A stretch of 45,703 bases of DNA from the NCBI GenBank assembly GCA_902776275.1, contig CACYPI010000011.1:1-45703 (forward strand). Direction: 5' to 3'. A program made the position numbers and the translations under genes. Under the pieces are notes generated by a model that saw only the letters and a program-made list of their open reading frames with translations, had not been told where the DNA came from and searched no databases. The DNA is from an uncultured Aeromonadales bacterium. GTDB lineage: Bacteria; Pseudomonadota; Gammaproteobacteria; Enterobacterales; Succinivibrionaceae. Positions 17,276-25,352 of the stretch are shown here, one piece after another. The first letter of the stretch is position 1; every line of letters starts with the position of its first letter.

Positions 17276-18373
17276 ATGGCACAGACTGGTGCGGTCAAGG
17301 ACTCAGGCGAGGGCAAAAGGATCCTCGTCATGGCCGGCGGCACCGGGGGGCACGTCTTCCCGGCAATCGCCATAGCCGACGCGCTCAAGGCGCGCGGGCA
17401 CGAGATCCTGTGGCTGGGAAGCCGCGGGCGCATGGAGGAGAAGCTGGTGCCCAGGCACGGCTACCCCATCGCCTACATCAAGGTGCACGGCATAAGGCGC
17501 AACGGCGCGAAGGCCAAGCTCCTCGCCCCCTTCATGGTGGCAAGGGCGCTTTGGGAGGCGCTCAAGGTAGTGCGCTCGTTCAAGCCCGATCTCGCCTTGG
17601 GCATGGGCGGCTACGCCTCGGGCCCCGGCGGGCTTGCGGCCTTCCTGTGCCGCGTGCCGGTGGTGCTGCACGAGCAGAACGCCGCGGCGGGGCTTACGAA
17701 CCGCTTGCTCTTCCGCATCGCCAGGCGCACGCTCCTGGGCTTCCCCGGGGCCTTCGAGGGGCGCAACGTCACCGTGGTCGGAAACCCGGTGCGCGCGGAG
17801 ATAGCCGCGCTGCACGAGCGCCCCAAGGCCCCGCACGAGGGGCCGCTCAGGGTGCTCGTGATAGGCGGAAGCCTGGGCGCCCAGGCGTTAAACCGCCTCG
17901 TGCCCGAGGCGGTCAAGCTCGTCCCCGAGGGGGAGATCGAAGTCACCCACCAGTGCGGGGCGGGCAACAGCGCGCAGGTCCTGAAGGCCTACGAGGGCGC
18001 GCCCTGCCGCTTTGAGGTCTCGGATTTCATCGACGACATGGCAGGGGCTTACGCGGGGCACGACCTTTTGATCGCCCGCGCCGGCGCCGGCACGGTGTCC
18101 GAGGCCGCGTGCGCGGGGATCCCGGCGATCTTCGTGCCGCTGCCCTCGGCCGTAGACGACCACCAGACCAAGAACGCCCGCTTCCTCGAGGAGAAGGGCG
18201 GGGCGTTCATCTGCCCGCAGGCCTCGCTGACGGCCAAGGCCCTGGCAGAGAGGATTGAAACCCTGGCGCGCGACCGCGCCAGGCTCGAGCGCATGCGCGA
18301 GGCCTCGCTCTCGTGCGCCATCACCGATTCGGCGCAGCGCTGCGCGAGGATCATTGAGGAGGCGGCCTCGTAG
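17276..18373 (+). CDS. murG: Lipid II synthase MurG
   Basis: A 365-residue GT-B glycosyltransferase at the inner face of the membrane. It adds GlcNAc from UDP-GlcNAc to lipid I. Conserved motifs are the N-terminal glycine-rich [47 protein letters not shown] and the sugar-nucleotide motif around [11 protein letters not shown]. The ATG follows GCGGAGGCAGGGAAC. About 16 residues precede the family's usual start. murC follows after 31 nt. Confidence 0.97.
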   Translation: MAQTGAVKDSGEGKRILVMAGGTGGHVFPAIAIADALKARGHEILWLGSRGRMEEKLVPRHGYPIAYIKVHGIRRNGAKAKLLAPFMVARALWEALKVVRSFKPDLALGMGGYASGPGGLAAFLCRVPVVLHEQNAAAGLTNRLLFRIARRTLLGFPGAFEGRNVTVVGNPVRAEIAALHERPKAPHEGPLRVLVIGGSLGAQALNRLVPEAVKLVPEGEIEVTHQCGAGNSAQVLKAYEGAPCRFEVSDFIDDMAGAYAGHDLLIARAGAGTVSEAACAGIPAIFVPLPSAVDDHQTKNARFLEEKGGAFICPQASLTAKALAERIETLARDRARLERMREASLSCAITDSAQRCARIIEEAAS

Positions 18374-18404
18374 GGCCGGCACTGTTTACATGGAAGAGAA
18401 TGCA

Positions 18405-19832
18405 ATGGCAGGGCGCGGCGCGCCTAGTTTCAGCGTCCCGCAGATGCATAAGATCCGCCGCATCCACTTCGTGGGCATCGGCGGGGCCGGCATGTGCGGC
18501 ATCGCCGAGGTCATGCGCAACGAGGGCTACGCGGTGTCGGGCTCCGACATCGCAAGGAGCGCCAACACCAGGCGGCTTGAGGACCTCGGATGCGAGGTCT
18601 TCATCGGGCACAAGGCCTCGAACGTCGAGGGCGCCTCGGTGGTGGTGGTCTCGTCTGCCATCAAGAAGGACAACCCCGAGGTGGAGGCGGCGCGGCTGCT
18701 CCACGTCCCGGTGGTCCGCCGCGCCGAGATGCTCGGCGAGCTGATGCGCTTCCGCTACGGCATCGCCGTCTGCGGCACCCACGGCAAGACCACGACCACC
18801 AGCCTCATCGCCTCCATATTCGCCGAGGCTGGGCTCGACCCGACCTTCGTCATCGGCGGCCTCCTCAACAGCGCAGGCACCAACGCTCGCCTGGGCCAGG
18901 GGCGCTACCTCATCGCCGAGGCCGACGAGTCGGACGCCTCGTTCCTCCACCTCCAGCCCATGCTCACCGTGGTCACGAACATCGAGCCCGACCACCTGGG
19001 CACCTACGGAGGCGACTTCAACCGCCTGCGCGAGACCTTCGTCGAGTTCCTGCACAACCTGCCGTTCTACGGCGTGGCGGTGCTGTGCATCGACGGCCAG
19101 AGCGTGCGCGACATCATCCCCGAGGTGGGGCGCGCCATCGTCACCTACGGCACCTCCGAGGACGCGGACTTCCGCGTCGAGAACTTCCGCGAGGAGGGCA
19201 TGGGATCGACCTTCATCATCGCAAGGCGCTCGGGCAGGCCGCTTGAGGTCCGCCTGCCGATCCCGGGGCTGCACATGGCCAAGAACGCCGCGGCCGCCGC
19301 GGCGGTGGCCTGCGAGGAGGGGATCCCTGACGAGGCCATCGTCAAGGCGCTGGGCTCGTTCTCAGGCGTCGGCCGACGCTTCCAGTGCTACGGCGACTTC
19401 ATCACCCCCAAGGGGAAGGTCACGCTGGTGGACGACTACGGCCACCATCCCACCGAGGTCGCCGCAACTCTCGCGGCGGCCCGCCTGGCCTTCCCGGGGC
19501 GCAAGATCCTGATGGTCTTCCAGCCCCACCGCTACACGAGGACGCGCGATCTCTACGAGGATTTCGTGAAGGTGCTCCAGGAGCCTGACAAGCTCGTGAT
19601 GCTCGAGGTCTACCCGGCTGGGGAGGATCCGATCCCCGGGGCCGACGCCAGGCACCTGTGCCGCTCCATCCGCGCCCAGTCAGACCGCGAGCCCGCCTAT
19701 GCCGCCGATCCCTCCGAGATCCCAGGCATAGTCGAGAAGCTCGCAGGCGACGGCGACGTGGTGCTCACGCAGGGCGCGGGCAACGTCACGGCCGTGGCCA
19801 GGGCGCTCTCAGAGCGCTGGGCCAGGGCTTGA
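18405..19832 (+). CDS. murC: UDP-MurNAc-L-alanine ligase MurC
   Basis: A 475-residue Mur ligase that attaches the first residue, L-alanine, to UDP-MurNAc. It has the dinucleotide-like [16 protein letters not shown] at residues 21-36, the ATP loop GTHGKTTT (124-131), the ADESDASFL stretch, [12 protein letters not shown] and the C-terminal DDYGHHPTE. The ATG at 18405 was chosen because GGAAGAG lies 6 nt upstream. An ATG at 18390 (five residues longer) lacks a ribosome site, and the frame open back into murG is a shadow. ftsQ follows directly, whereas many gammaproteobacteria have ddlB between the two. Confidence 0.96.
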   Translation: MAGRGAPSFSVPQMHKIRRIHFVGIGGAGMCGIAEVMRNEGYAVSGSDIARSANTRRLEDLGCEVFIGHKASNVEGASVVVVSSAIKKDNPEVEAARLLHVPVVRRAEMLGELMRFRYGIAVCGTHGKTTTTSLIASIFAEAGLDPTFVIGGLLNSAGTNARLGQGRYLIAEADESDASFLHLQPMLTVVTNIEPDHLGTYGGDFNRLRETFVEFLHNLPFYGVAVLCIDGQSVRDIIPEVGRAIVTYGTSEDADFRVENFREEGMGSTFIIARRSGRPLEVRLPIPGLHMAKNAAAAAAVACEEGIPDEAIVKALGSFSGVGRRFQCYGDFITPKGKVTLVDDYGHHPTEVAATLAAARLAFPGRKILMVFQPHRYTRTRDLYEDFVKVLQEPDKLVMLEVYPAGEDPIPGADARHLCRSIRAQSDREPAYAADPSEIPGIVEKLAGDGDVVLTQGAGNVTAVARALSERWARA

Positions 19833-19848
19833 GCGCAGGGGGCGGCAG

Positions 19849-20751
19849 GTGGGGCGCCAGACCAAGGGACACCTCATAGCGGGGATCGTGTTTGCGATCG
19901 CCGTGGGCTTCGTGCTTTGGAACTTCAACTCGATCCTCACCTCGTTCCTCGAGAGCGGCAAGTCGCTCCCGGTGCGCTCCGTGCAGATAGACGGGGCGCT
20001 CACCCACATGACGCGCCGCGGGATCGCCGACACGGTCGGGCGCATTGCCGGCGGGCGCAACATCGCCGCGGTGGACGCCGCGCAGCTACGCCAGGCGGTG
20101 CTTGCAAACCCCTGGGCCGACCGGGTGGTGGTGCGAAAGAAGATGCCCGACACCATCATCGTCTCGGTGGTCGAGCACGTGCCTGCGGCGTACTGGAACG
20201 ACCGCGGGCTCTACGACGCTCGCGCGCAGGCGGTGTTCTACCCAGATCTGCGCGGCTTTGCAGAGCCCCTGGTGCGGCTTGGGGCCTTCCGCGACAACCT
20301 CGCCCCTGACGTCTACCGCAGCGCGGTGGAGTTCATCAAGGCGCTGGACGGCAGCGGCATGCAGATGGTGGCGCTGTACCTTGACCAGGTAAGATGCTAT
20401 ACACTTACGCTGTCCAACGGAGTGCGCCTGATCCTCGGAAGAGGCCGCGAGCGCGCCTCCTACAGGCTCAAGCGCTTCGTCAGGGCACTGCCCAGCTCCG
20501 GGATCGACCTCTCAACGACCGAGTACGTCGACCTGCGCTACGACGTGGGCTTCGCCGTAGGCCGCAAGAAGGATCCAGACGAGCAGGACCCGCAGGCGGG
20601 CCAGCAGGATCAGCCAAGACAGCAGGACCAGCAAAAAGAGCAGAAAGTGCAGCGCGGCGCCGCCGCGGGCGGCGGAGTCCCCGCGCCCGTCCCGGCAGGG
20701 GCGCCTTTGCATGCCGGAGGGAAGCAGAGTGTTCAAGATCTTCGGAAATGA
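19849..20751 (+). CDS. ftsQ: Cell division protein FtsQ
   Basis: A 300-residue bitopic divisome protein that binds FtsB and FtsL. Short cytoplasmic N-terminus, one membrane helix (about residues 9-27), a POTRA domain beginning VRSVQIDGALTHM, a beta domain, and YVDLRYDVGFAVGRK near the end of the conserved part. The last ~55 residues form a Gln/Asp-rich then Ala/Pro/Gly-rich tail. GTG start at 19849 behind AGGGGGCGGCAG. The 3' end overlaps ftsA by about 23 nt, or 41 nt if ftsA starts at 20711. Confidence 0.93.
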   Translation: MGRQTKGHLIAGIVFAIAVGFVLWNFNSILTSFLESGKSLPVRSVQIDGALTHMTRRGIADTVGRIAGGRNIAAVDAAQLRQAVLANPWADRVVVRKKMPDTIIVSVVEHVPAAYWNDRGLYDARAQAVFYPDLRGFAEPLVRLGAFRDNLAPDVYRSAVEFIKALDGSGMQMVALYLDQVRCYTLTLSNGVRLILGRGRERASYRLKRFVRALPSSGIDLSTTEYVDLRYDVGFAVGRKKDPDEQDPQAGQQDQPRQQDQQKEQKVQRGAAAGGGVPAPVPAGAPLHAGGKQSVQDLRK

Positions 20752-22117
20752 CGACAAGCGCCAGAAGCCGCAGGGTGCTCAGGGCGCCGCAGCCGGCGAC
20801 GTGATATTCGCGCTGGACATCGGCTCCTCGAAGATAAGGCTGTGCGCAGGTCAGGTTGACGACCGCGGCAGCGTGACCGTGCTCGGCTACCTCGAGGAGT
20901 ACTCCCACGGGGTCGGGCACGGGGCGGTGACCGACATCGGGGAGCTCAGCCACGTGCTCACCGGCATGGTCGACCGCTTCATCAACGCCTACAACTTCAA
21001 CCTCAGAAGCTGCGTGGTCGGAGTCCCTGGCTGCTTCATCGAGTCGTGCAACGAGCAGGGCAGCTCGACGGTGCAGAACAGCATCGTCACGGAGGCCGAC
21101 AAGGAGCGCGCCATCGAGAACGCGCGCGCGGCCGTGCACTTCTCCGAGTCCGACTTCGACATCATCCACACCATCCAGCAGAACTACATCACCGAGACCT
21201 CCGACGAGGTGCAGAACCCGGTGGGGCAGTACGCCAAGAGGCTGCAGGTCTCGGTCCACGTCATCGGGCTGCGCCGCGCCCACGAGATCAACGTGAGGAA
21301 CGTGCTCTCGCAGCTGGGCGCCGACTTCCGCGCCAGCAGCTTCGTCTACAGCGGCATCGCCGCGGCCGACTCGGTGCTCACCGAGGGCGAGAAGGAGATC
21401 GGCGTCTGCCTCATCGACATCGGCGGCGGCACGGTCAACGTGGCCGTCTACGACAACAAGCGCCTGAAGCTCTCCTTCGGCCTCGACGACGGCGGCAACA
21501 CCATCACCGCCTCCATCGCCAGGACCTTCGGGCTGCCGATGAGCGTGGCCGAGGAGCTCAAGATCAAGTTCGGCTCGGCGGATCCCCGCTACCTCACCGA
21601 GGAGGAGATCAACACCGCGGTGTCCTACCCCGGCGAGCCTGGCAACGAGGGATCGCGCCGCGACATCAGCACCCAGGTGCTCGCCCAGGTCATCTACAAC
21701 AACCTGACGAACATCTTCAGGCTGGTGCAGGATAGGATCCAGGAGTTCGTCAACACCACGCCAGAGCGCTCCATCAACCTGGCGGCGGGCTTCGTGCTAA
21801 CCGGCGGCGTCGCTATGACGCGCAACATTGACAAGGTGCTATTGAACGTCAACGCCGCCCAGCCCTTCAGCGGCTACCAGCAGGGGCAGAGCAGCGTGAA
21901 GATCCGCGTGGGCTCCTCGCGCGGGCTTGCCGGCATGGGGCAGCCTGAGATCCAGAAGATGGCCGCGCCCGACCGCGCCGTCTGCGTGGGGCTGCTGCGC
22001 CAGGGCTACAGCCAGAGGCTCAGGCAGATGACCGAGCAGAGCGCCCGCGAGGAGAAGGAAGGCGGGTTCCGCAGCATCATGAGCAGGATCAGCAACTGGG
22101 CCAAGAGCGAGCTCTGA
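20729..22117 (+). CDS. ftsA: Cell division protein FtsA
   Basis: An actin-fold ATPase that tethers FtsZ to the membrane and signals to the divisome. It shows ALDIGSSKIRL (phosphate 1), CLIDIGGGTVNVAVY (phosphate 2) and FVLTGGVA (adenosine motif). The C-terminus GGFRSIMSRISNWAKSEL is the expected amphipathic membrane-targeting helix. GTG at 20729 was chosen because GGAGGG ends 7 nt upstream and MFKIFG is a plausible short N-terminus (462 residues). ATG at 20711, behind AGGGG, would add six residues. The gene ends 168 nt before ftsZ, and that gap holds a second promoter. Confidence 0.95.
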   Translation: MFKIFGNDDKRQKPQGAQGAAAGDVIFALDIGSSKIRLCAGQVDDRGSVTVLGYLEEYSHGVGHGAVTDIGELSHVLTGMVDRFINAYNFNLRSCVVGVPGCFIESCNEQGSSTVQNSIVTEADKERAIENARAAVHFSESDFDIIHTIQQNYITETSDEVQNPVGQYAKRLQVSVHVIGLRRAHEINVRNVLSQLGADFRASSFVYSGIAAADSVLTEGEKEIGVCLIDIGGGTVNVAVYDNKRLKLSFGLDDGGNTITASIARTFGLPMSVAEELKIKFGSADPRYLTEEEINTAVSYPGEPGNEGSRRDISTQVLAQVIYNNLTNIFRLVQDRIQEFVNTTPERSINLAAGFVLTGGVAMTRNIDKVLLNVNAAQPFSGYQQGQSSVKIRVGSSRGLAGMGQPEIQKMAAPDRAVCVGLLRQGYSQRLRQMTEQSAREEKEGGFRSIMSRISNWAKSEL

Positions 22118-22179
22118 AGGCGCCAGGGCCAACCTTCCGCCCTCTGGCTGCTTCAAATTGTCTTTTGGTGCACAATCAA

Positions 22180-22229
22180 CGCAAAAGCGTGCGCGAGCGT
22201 GGGCTTTTGTGCTGTCCCATGCGTATAAT
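22180..22229 (+). promoter_or_regulatory. ftsZ proximal promoter with overlapping inverted repeat
   Basis: TATAAT at 22224-22229 lies 56 nt before the ftsZ start. Just upstream, CGCAAAAGC (22180-22188) and GCTTTTGTG (22203-22211) form a 9-bp inverted repeat with one wobble position, covering the place where the -35 element should be (GGGCTT, poor match). This suggests a regulated promoter that raises FtsZ over the upstream genes. A terminator role is less likely because no T-run follows. Confidence 0.55.
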
Positions 22230-22285
22230 GTGGAATCAAATCCATTAAAAGCCGCGCAGGATAGCTTTTTAAAGAGAGACAAAAA

Positions 22286-23644
22286 ATGAGTGATTTTCGA
22301 GTAGAGTCGGTATCAGACAGCTCCCCGGACCAGAACATCCAGCCGTCCAGCCACTGCAAGATCCGCGTCCTAGGGATCGGCGGCGGCGGCGGAAACGCGC
22401 TGCAGCACATGATCAACGAGAGCATCTCGGGAGTCGAGTTCATCGCCATCAACACCGATTCGCAGGCCCTGCAGAAGACCACCGCCCAGTGCAAGGTCCA
22501 GATCGGCGTCAAGCTGACCGGCGGCCTCGGTGCCGGCTGCGACCCCAACAAGGGGCGCAAGGCTGCTGAGGAGAGCCGCGATGACGTCAAGAAGCTGCTC
22601 CAGGGCTCCGACATGGTGTTCATCACCGCCGGCATGGGCGGCGGCACCGGCACCGGCGCGGCCCCGATCATCGCCGAGATCGCCCGCGAGACCGGCGCGC
22701 TGACCGTAGCCGTGGTGACCAAGCCCTTCCGCTTCGAGGGCAAGCGCCACATGGTCAACGCCGAGTCGGGAATCACCGAGCTCTCCAAGCACGTCGATTC
22801 GCTCATCGTGATCGACAACGACAAGCTCCTGAAGAACCTCGGCGCCAACATCTCGATCATGAACGCCTTCAACGAGGCAAACGACGTCCTGCTCAACGCG
22901 GTCAAGGGCATCACCGACTCGATCACCCATGTCGGCTACATCAACCTCGACTTCGCCGACGTCCAGACCGTCATGCGCGGCCGCGGCCACGCCATGATCG
23001 GCAACGGCACCGGCAAGGGCGCCAACTTCGTCGAGGACGCGGTCGAGCGCGCGATCCACTCCCCGCTCATCGAGCCGGTGGACATCTCCTCGGCAGCAGG
23101 ATTGCTCGTGAACGTCCGCACCAACCCGAACTTCCCGATCTCCAAGTGGACCGACGTCATGTCGGCGGTCCAGGCATACGCCGACGAGGAGGCCGACTGC
23201 AAGTTCGGCCTGATCTTCGACGACGGGCTGGCCGAGGACGAGATCTCCATCACCATCCTCATCACCGGCATCAGCGCCTCGGACAGCAACCCGCAGGAGA
23301 ACGCCGCCCGCACCGGCCGCTCCAACGAGCTCTCCCGCGCCGACATCGAGAAGATCAACCAGAACGGCTTCTTCAACACCATGACCTCGCGCGGCATCGG
23401 CCAGGCGCAGAGGCCCCAGGGCGTGATCCAGTCCCAGCTCTCCAAGTCGCCGTTCACCGTCGGCGTCCAGCAGGGCCGCATCGAGAATGTCGACCTCGGC
23501 AACACCTCGATCCCGCCTGCTATGGGCTTCACCGCCCAGAGCGAGCCCCAGCAGCCCACCGAGCTGCCGGTCGGCGGCGCCAAGAGCGACGATGACTCCG
23601 GGCTTTGGGATCTCCCGCCGATCATCCGCAACAAGTCGGAATAA
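22286..23644 (+). CDS. ftsZ: Cell division GTPase FtsZ
   Basis: A 452-residue tubulin-like GTPase that forms the Z ring. The T1 loop is GIGGGGGNAL, the tubulin signature GGGTGTG is at residues 118-124, and the T7 loop is in NLDFADVQTVM. About 70 residues of variable linker precede the conserved C-terminal peptide WDLPPIIRNKSE, which would bind FtsA and ZipA. It is longer than E. coli FtsZ (383), from a ~20-residue N-terminal extension and a longer linker. AAAGAGAGAC precedes the ATG. It is the last division gene of the cluster. Confidence 0.97.
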   Translation: MSDFRVESVSDSSPDQNIQPSSHCKIRVLGIGGGGGNALQHMINESISGVEFIAINTDSQALQKTTAQCKVQIGVKLTGGLGAGCDPNKGRKAAEESRDDVKKLLQGSDMVFITAGMGGGTGTGAAPIIAEIARETGALTVAVVTKPFRFEGKRHMVNAESGITELSKHVDSLIVIDNDKLLKNLGANISIMNAFNEANDVLLNAVKGITDSITHVGYINLDFADVQTVMRGRGHAMIGNGTGKGANFVEDAVERAIHSPLIEPVDISSAAGLLVNVRTNPNFPISKWTDVMSAVQAYADEEADCKFGLIFDDGLAEDEISITILITGISASDSNPQENAARTGRSNELSRADIEKINQNGFFNTMTSRGIGQAQRPQGVIQSQLSKSPFTVGVQQGRIENVDLGNTSIPPAMGFTAQSEPQQPTELPVGGAKSDDDSGLWDLPPIIRNKSE

Positions 23645-23649
23645 TGCAT

Positions 23650-23718
23650 AAACCGGGGCCTTGGGCCCTGGTTCATTGCACATCGTCAGGCCTTCTGCAT
23701 GCAAAAAGCAGGAGGCCT
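23650..23718 (+). other. Two hairpins between ftsZ and lpxC
   Basis: AACCGGGGCC pairs with GGGCCCTGGTT, allowing one wobble (23650-23673). AGGCCTTCTGC pairs with GCAGGAGGCCT (23688-23698 with 23708-23718, one wobble). Neither is followed by a T-run, so they may be factor-dependent termination or RNA-processing sites, or lpxC leader structure. No confident lpxC promoter is visible. Confidence 0.45.
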
Positions 23719-23837
23719 TCGCGTATCATGGGGGATGCCTTGAAAGCGGCTTTGCTAATTCTGCGCTGTGCCGCAGGTGCAAAAGTCGTGTTAGGATCCC
23801 TCGCGGATTTGGGCAGCATGGAGGCTTGAGCTTTCAC

Positions 23838-24764
23838 ATGGTCAGACAGAGAACCCTTGAGAAGCCGGTCAGCGTGGTCGGCATCGGGCTGCATTCGGGC
23901 GCCAAGGTCAAGGCGGTGTTTTCACCAGCTCCTGCGGGCACGGGCATCGTCTACACCCGCACCGATCTCGATCCGCGCGTCTCCATCAAGTGCTCTGCAG
24001 ACAACGTCCGCGACACCCAGCTGAGCACCACGCTGGTAAGTCCCGAGGGCGAGAGGATCTCCACGGTCGAGCACCTGACCGCGGCGCTGTGCGCGCTGGG
24101 CATCGACAACCTGCATGTCGAGGTCAACGCCCCCGAGGTGCCGGTGATGGACGGCTCGTCGCAGCCCTTCCTCTACCTGCTCTCCCGCGCCGGGATCCGC
24201 GAGCTCGACGCCCCCAAGGAGTTCATCAAGGTCGTGCGCAAGGTGCGCGTCGAGGACGGCGACAAGTGGGCCGAGCTCTCTCCGGCAGCCGGCCTCCTCA
24301 TGGATCTCACCATCAGCTTCAAGCACCCGGCGATGGATCCCGCGATGCAGCACTTCGCCTACCGCTTCTCCGGCCAGGCCTTCTCCGAGCAGGTCTCCCG
24401 CGCCCGCACCTTCTGCTTCATGAAGGACGTCGAGTACATGCACTCCCACCACCTGGCGCTGGGCGGCTCGCTTGAGAACGCCGTGGTGATGGACGACTAC
24501 CGCGTCGTCAACCCCGAGGGGCTGCGCTACCCCGACGAGTTCGTCAAGCACAAGATGCTCGACGCCACCGGCGACCTCTACATGAGCGGCCACACCATCC
24601 TGGGCCAGTTCCGCGCCTACAAGACCGGGCACGCGCTCAACAACATGCTCCTGCGCACGCTGCTCTCCGATCCGGCCAACTACGAGCTTGCCACCTTCGC
24701 GCACGAGCGCTCGGTGGGCGTCGAGTACCTCGGCGCCAGGCACGCAGCCCCGCTGCAGGCCTGA
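23838..24764 (+). CDS. lpxC: UDP-3-O-acyl-N-acetylglucosamine deacetylase LpxC
   Basis: A 308-residue zinc enzyme that carries out the committed step of lipid A synthesis. The zinc ligands fall at the same numbers as in E. coli: His79 in VEHLTA, His238 and Asp242 in [10 protein letters not shown], with the general-acid His265 in KTGHALNN. The ATG at 23838 matches the family start (MVRQRTL). The frame open upstream for 59 codons lacks homology. It directly follows ftsZ as in enterics; ampD follows, in place of secM/secA of E. coli. Confidence 0.97.
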   Translation: MVRQRTLEKPVSVVGIGLHSGAKVKAVFSPAPAGTGIVYTRTDLDPRVSIKCSADNVRDTQLSTTLVSPEGERISTVEHLTAALCALGIDNLHVEVNAPEVPVMDGSSQPFLYLLSRAGIRELDAPKEFIKVVRKVRVEDGDKWAELSPAAGLLMDLTISFKHPAMDPAMQHFAYRFSGQAFSEQVSRARTFCFMKDVEYMHSHHLALGGSLENAVVMDDYRVVNPEGLRYPDEFVKHKMLDATGDLYMSGHTILGQFRAYKTGHALNNMLLRTLLSDPANYELATFAHERSVGVEYLGARHAAPLQA

Positions 24765-24766
24765 TC

Positions 24767-25309
24767 TTGCCGATAAGGGAGGACGGCTGGCTTGAAGGAG
24801 CCCGCATTGTCCCCACGTCCTGGTTCGACTCCCGCCCCGAGGGGGCGGAGGTCTCGCTCATCGTCATCCACTACATCTCGCTGCCGCCCAACTCCTTCGG
24901 CGGCGGCTTTGTGGATCAGCTTTTCACGGGCAGGATCGATCCCAATGCCCATCCCTACTTCAAGGCCCTCGCAGGCTTCAAGTGCTCGGCGCACTTCTTC
25001 ATCGACCGCTTTGGCAAGGTGACCCAGTACGTCTCGTGCAACGATCGCGCATGGCACGCCGGGAGATCCTCCTATCATGGTCACAAAGAGTGCAACGACT
25101 ACAGCGTCGGAATCGAGCTTGAGGGATGCTCGTGGTGTGCATACACTTCCGAGCAGTACGGAAGCCTGATCCCGCTCATAGCGGATCTCAGGGCCCGCTA
25201 TCCTGCGATCGGACGCAACATCGCAGGGCACAGCGACGTGGCCCCGGGGCGCAAGCAGGACCCCGGCCCGTGGTTTGACTGGGAGCGGGTGCGCGCGTCG
25301 CTGCGCTGA
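24767..25309 (+). CDS. ampD: 1,6-anhydro-N-acetylmuramyl-L-alanine amidase AmpD
   Basis: A 180-residue cytoplasmic zinc amidase that removes the peptide from anhydro-muropeptides during wall recycling. The zinc ligands are conserved: His35 in VIHYISLP, His155 in GHSDVAPGRK and Asp165 in DPGPWFDW. HAGRSSYHGHKECNDYSVGIELEG is the family core. The start is TTG at 24767, 2 nt after the lpxC stop, giving an N-terminus collinear with E. coli AmpD. No ampE gene follows. Co-transcription with lpxC is likely. Confidence 0.94.
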   Translation: MPIREDGWLEGARIVPTSWFDSRPEGAEVSLIVIHYISLPPNSFGGGFVDQLFTGRIDPNAHPYFKALAGFKCSAHFFIDRFGKVTQYVSCNDRAWHAGRSSYHGHKECNDYSVGIELEGCSWCAYTSEQYGSLIPLIADLRARYPAIGRNIAGHSDVAPGRKQDPGPWFDWERVRASLR

Positions 25310-25352
25310 CTTCCTTTTCACACATGCAATTTGAACGCAACAGGGGACAACC

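Noticed and set aside
22370..23704. 444-codon open frame antisense to ftsZ
   Set aside because: Shadow of the highly conserved ftsZ codons; Asp/Val/Gly-biased, with no domain.
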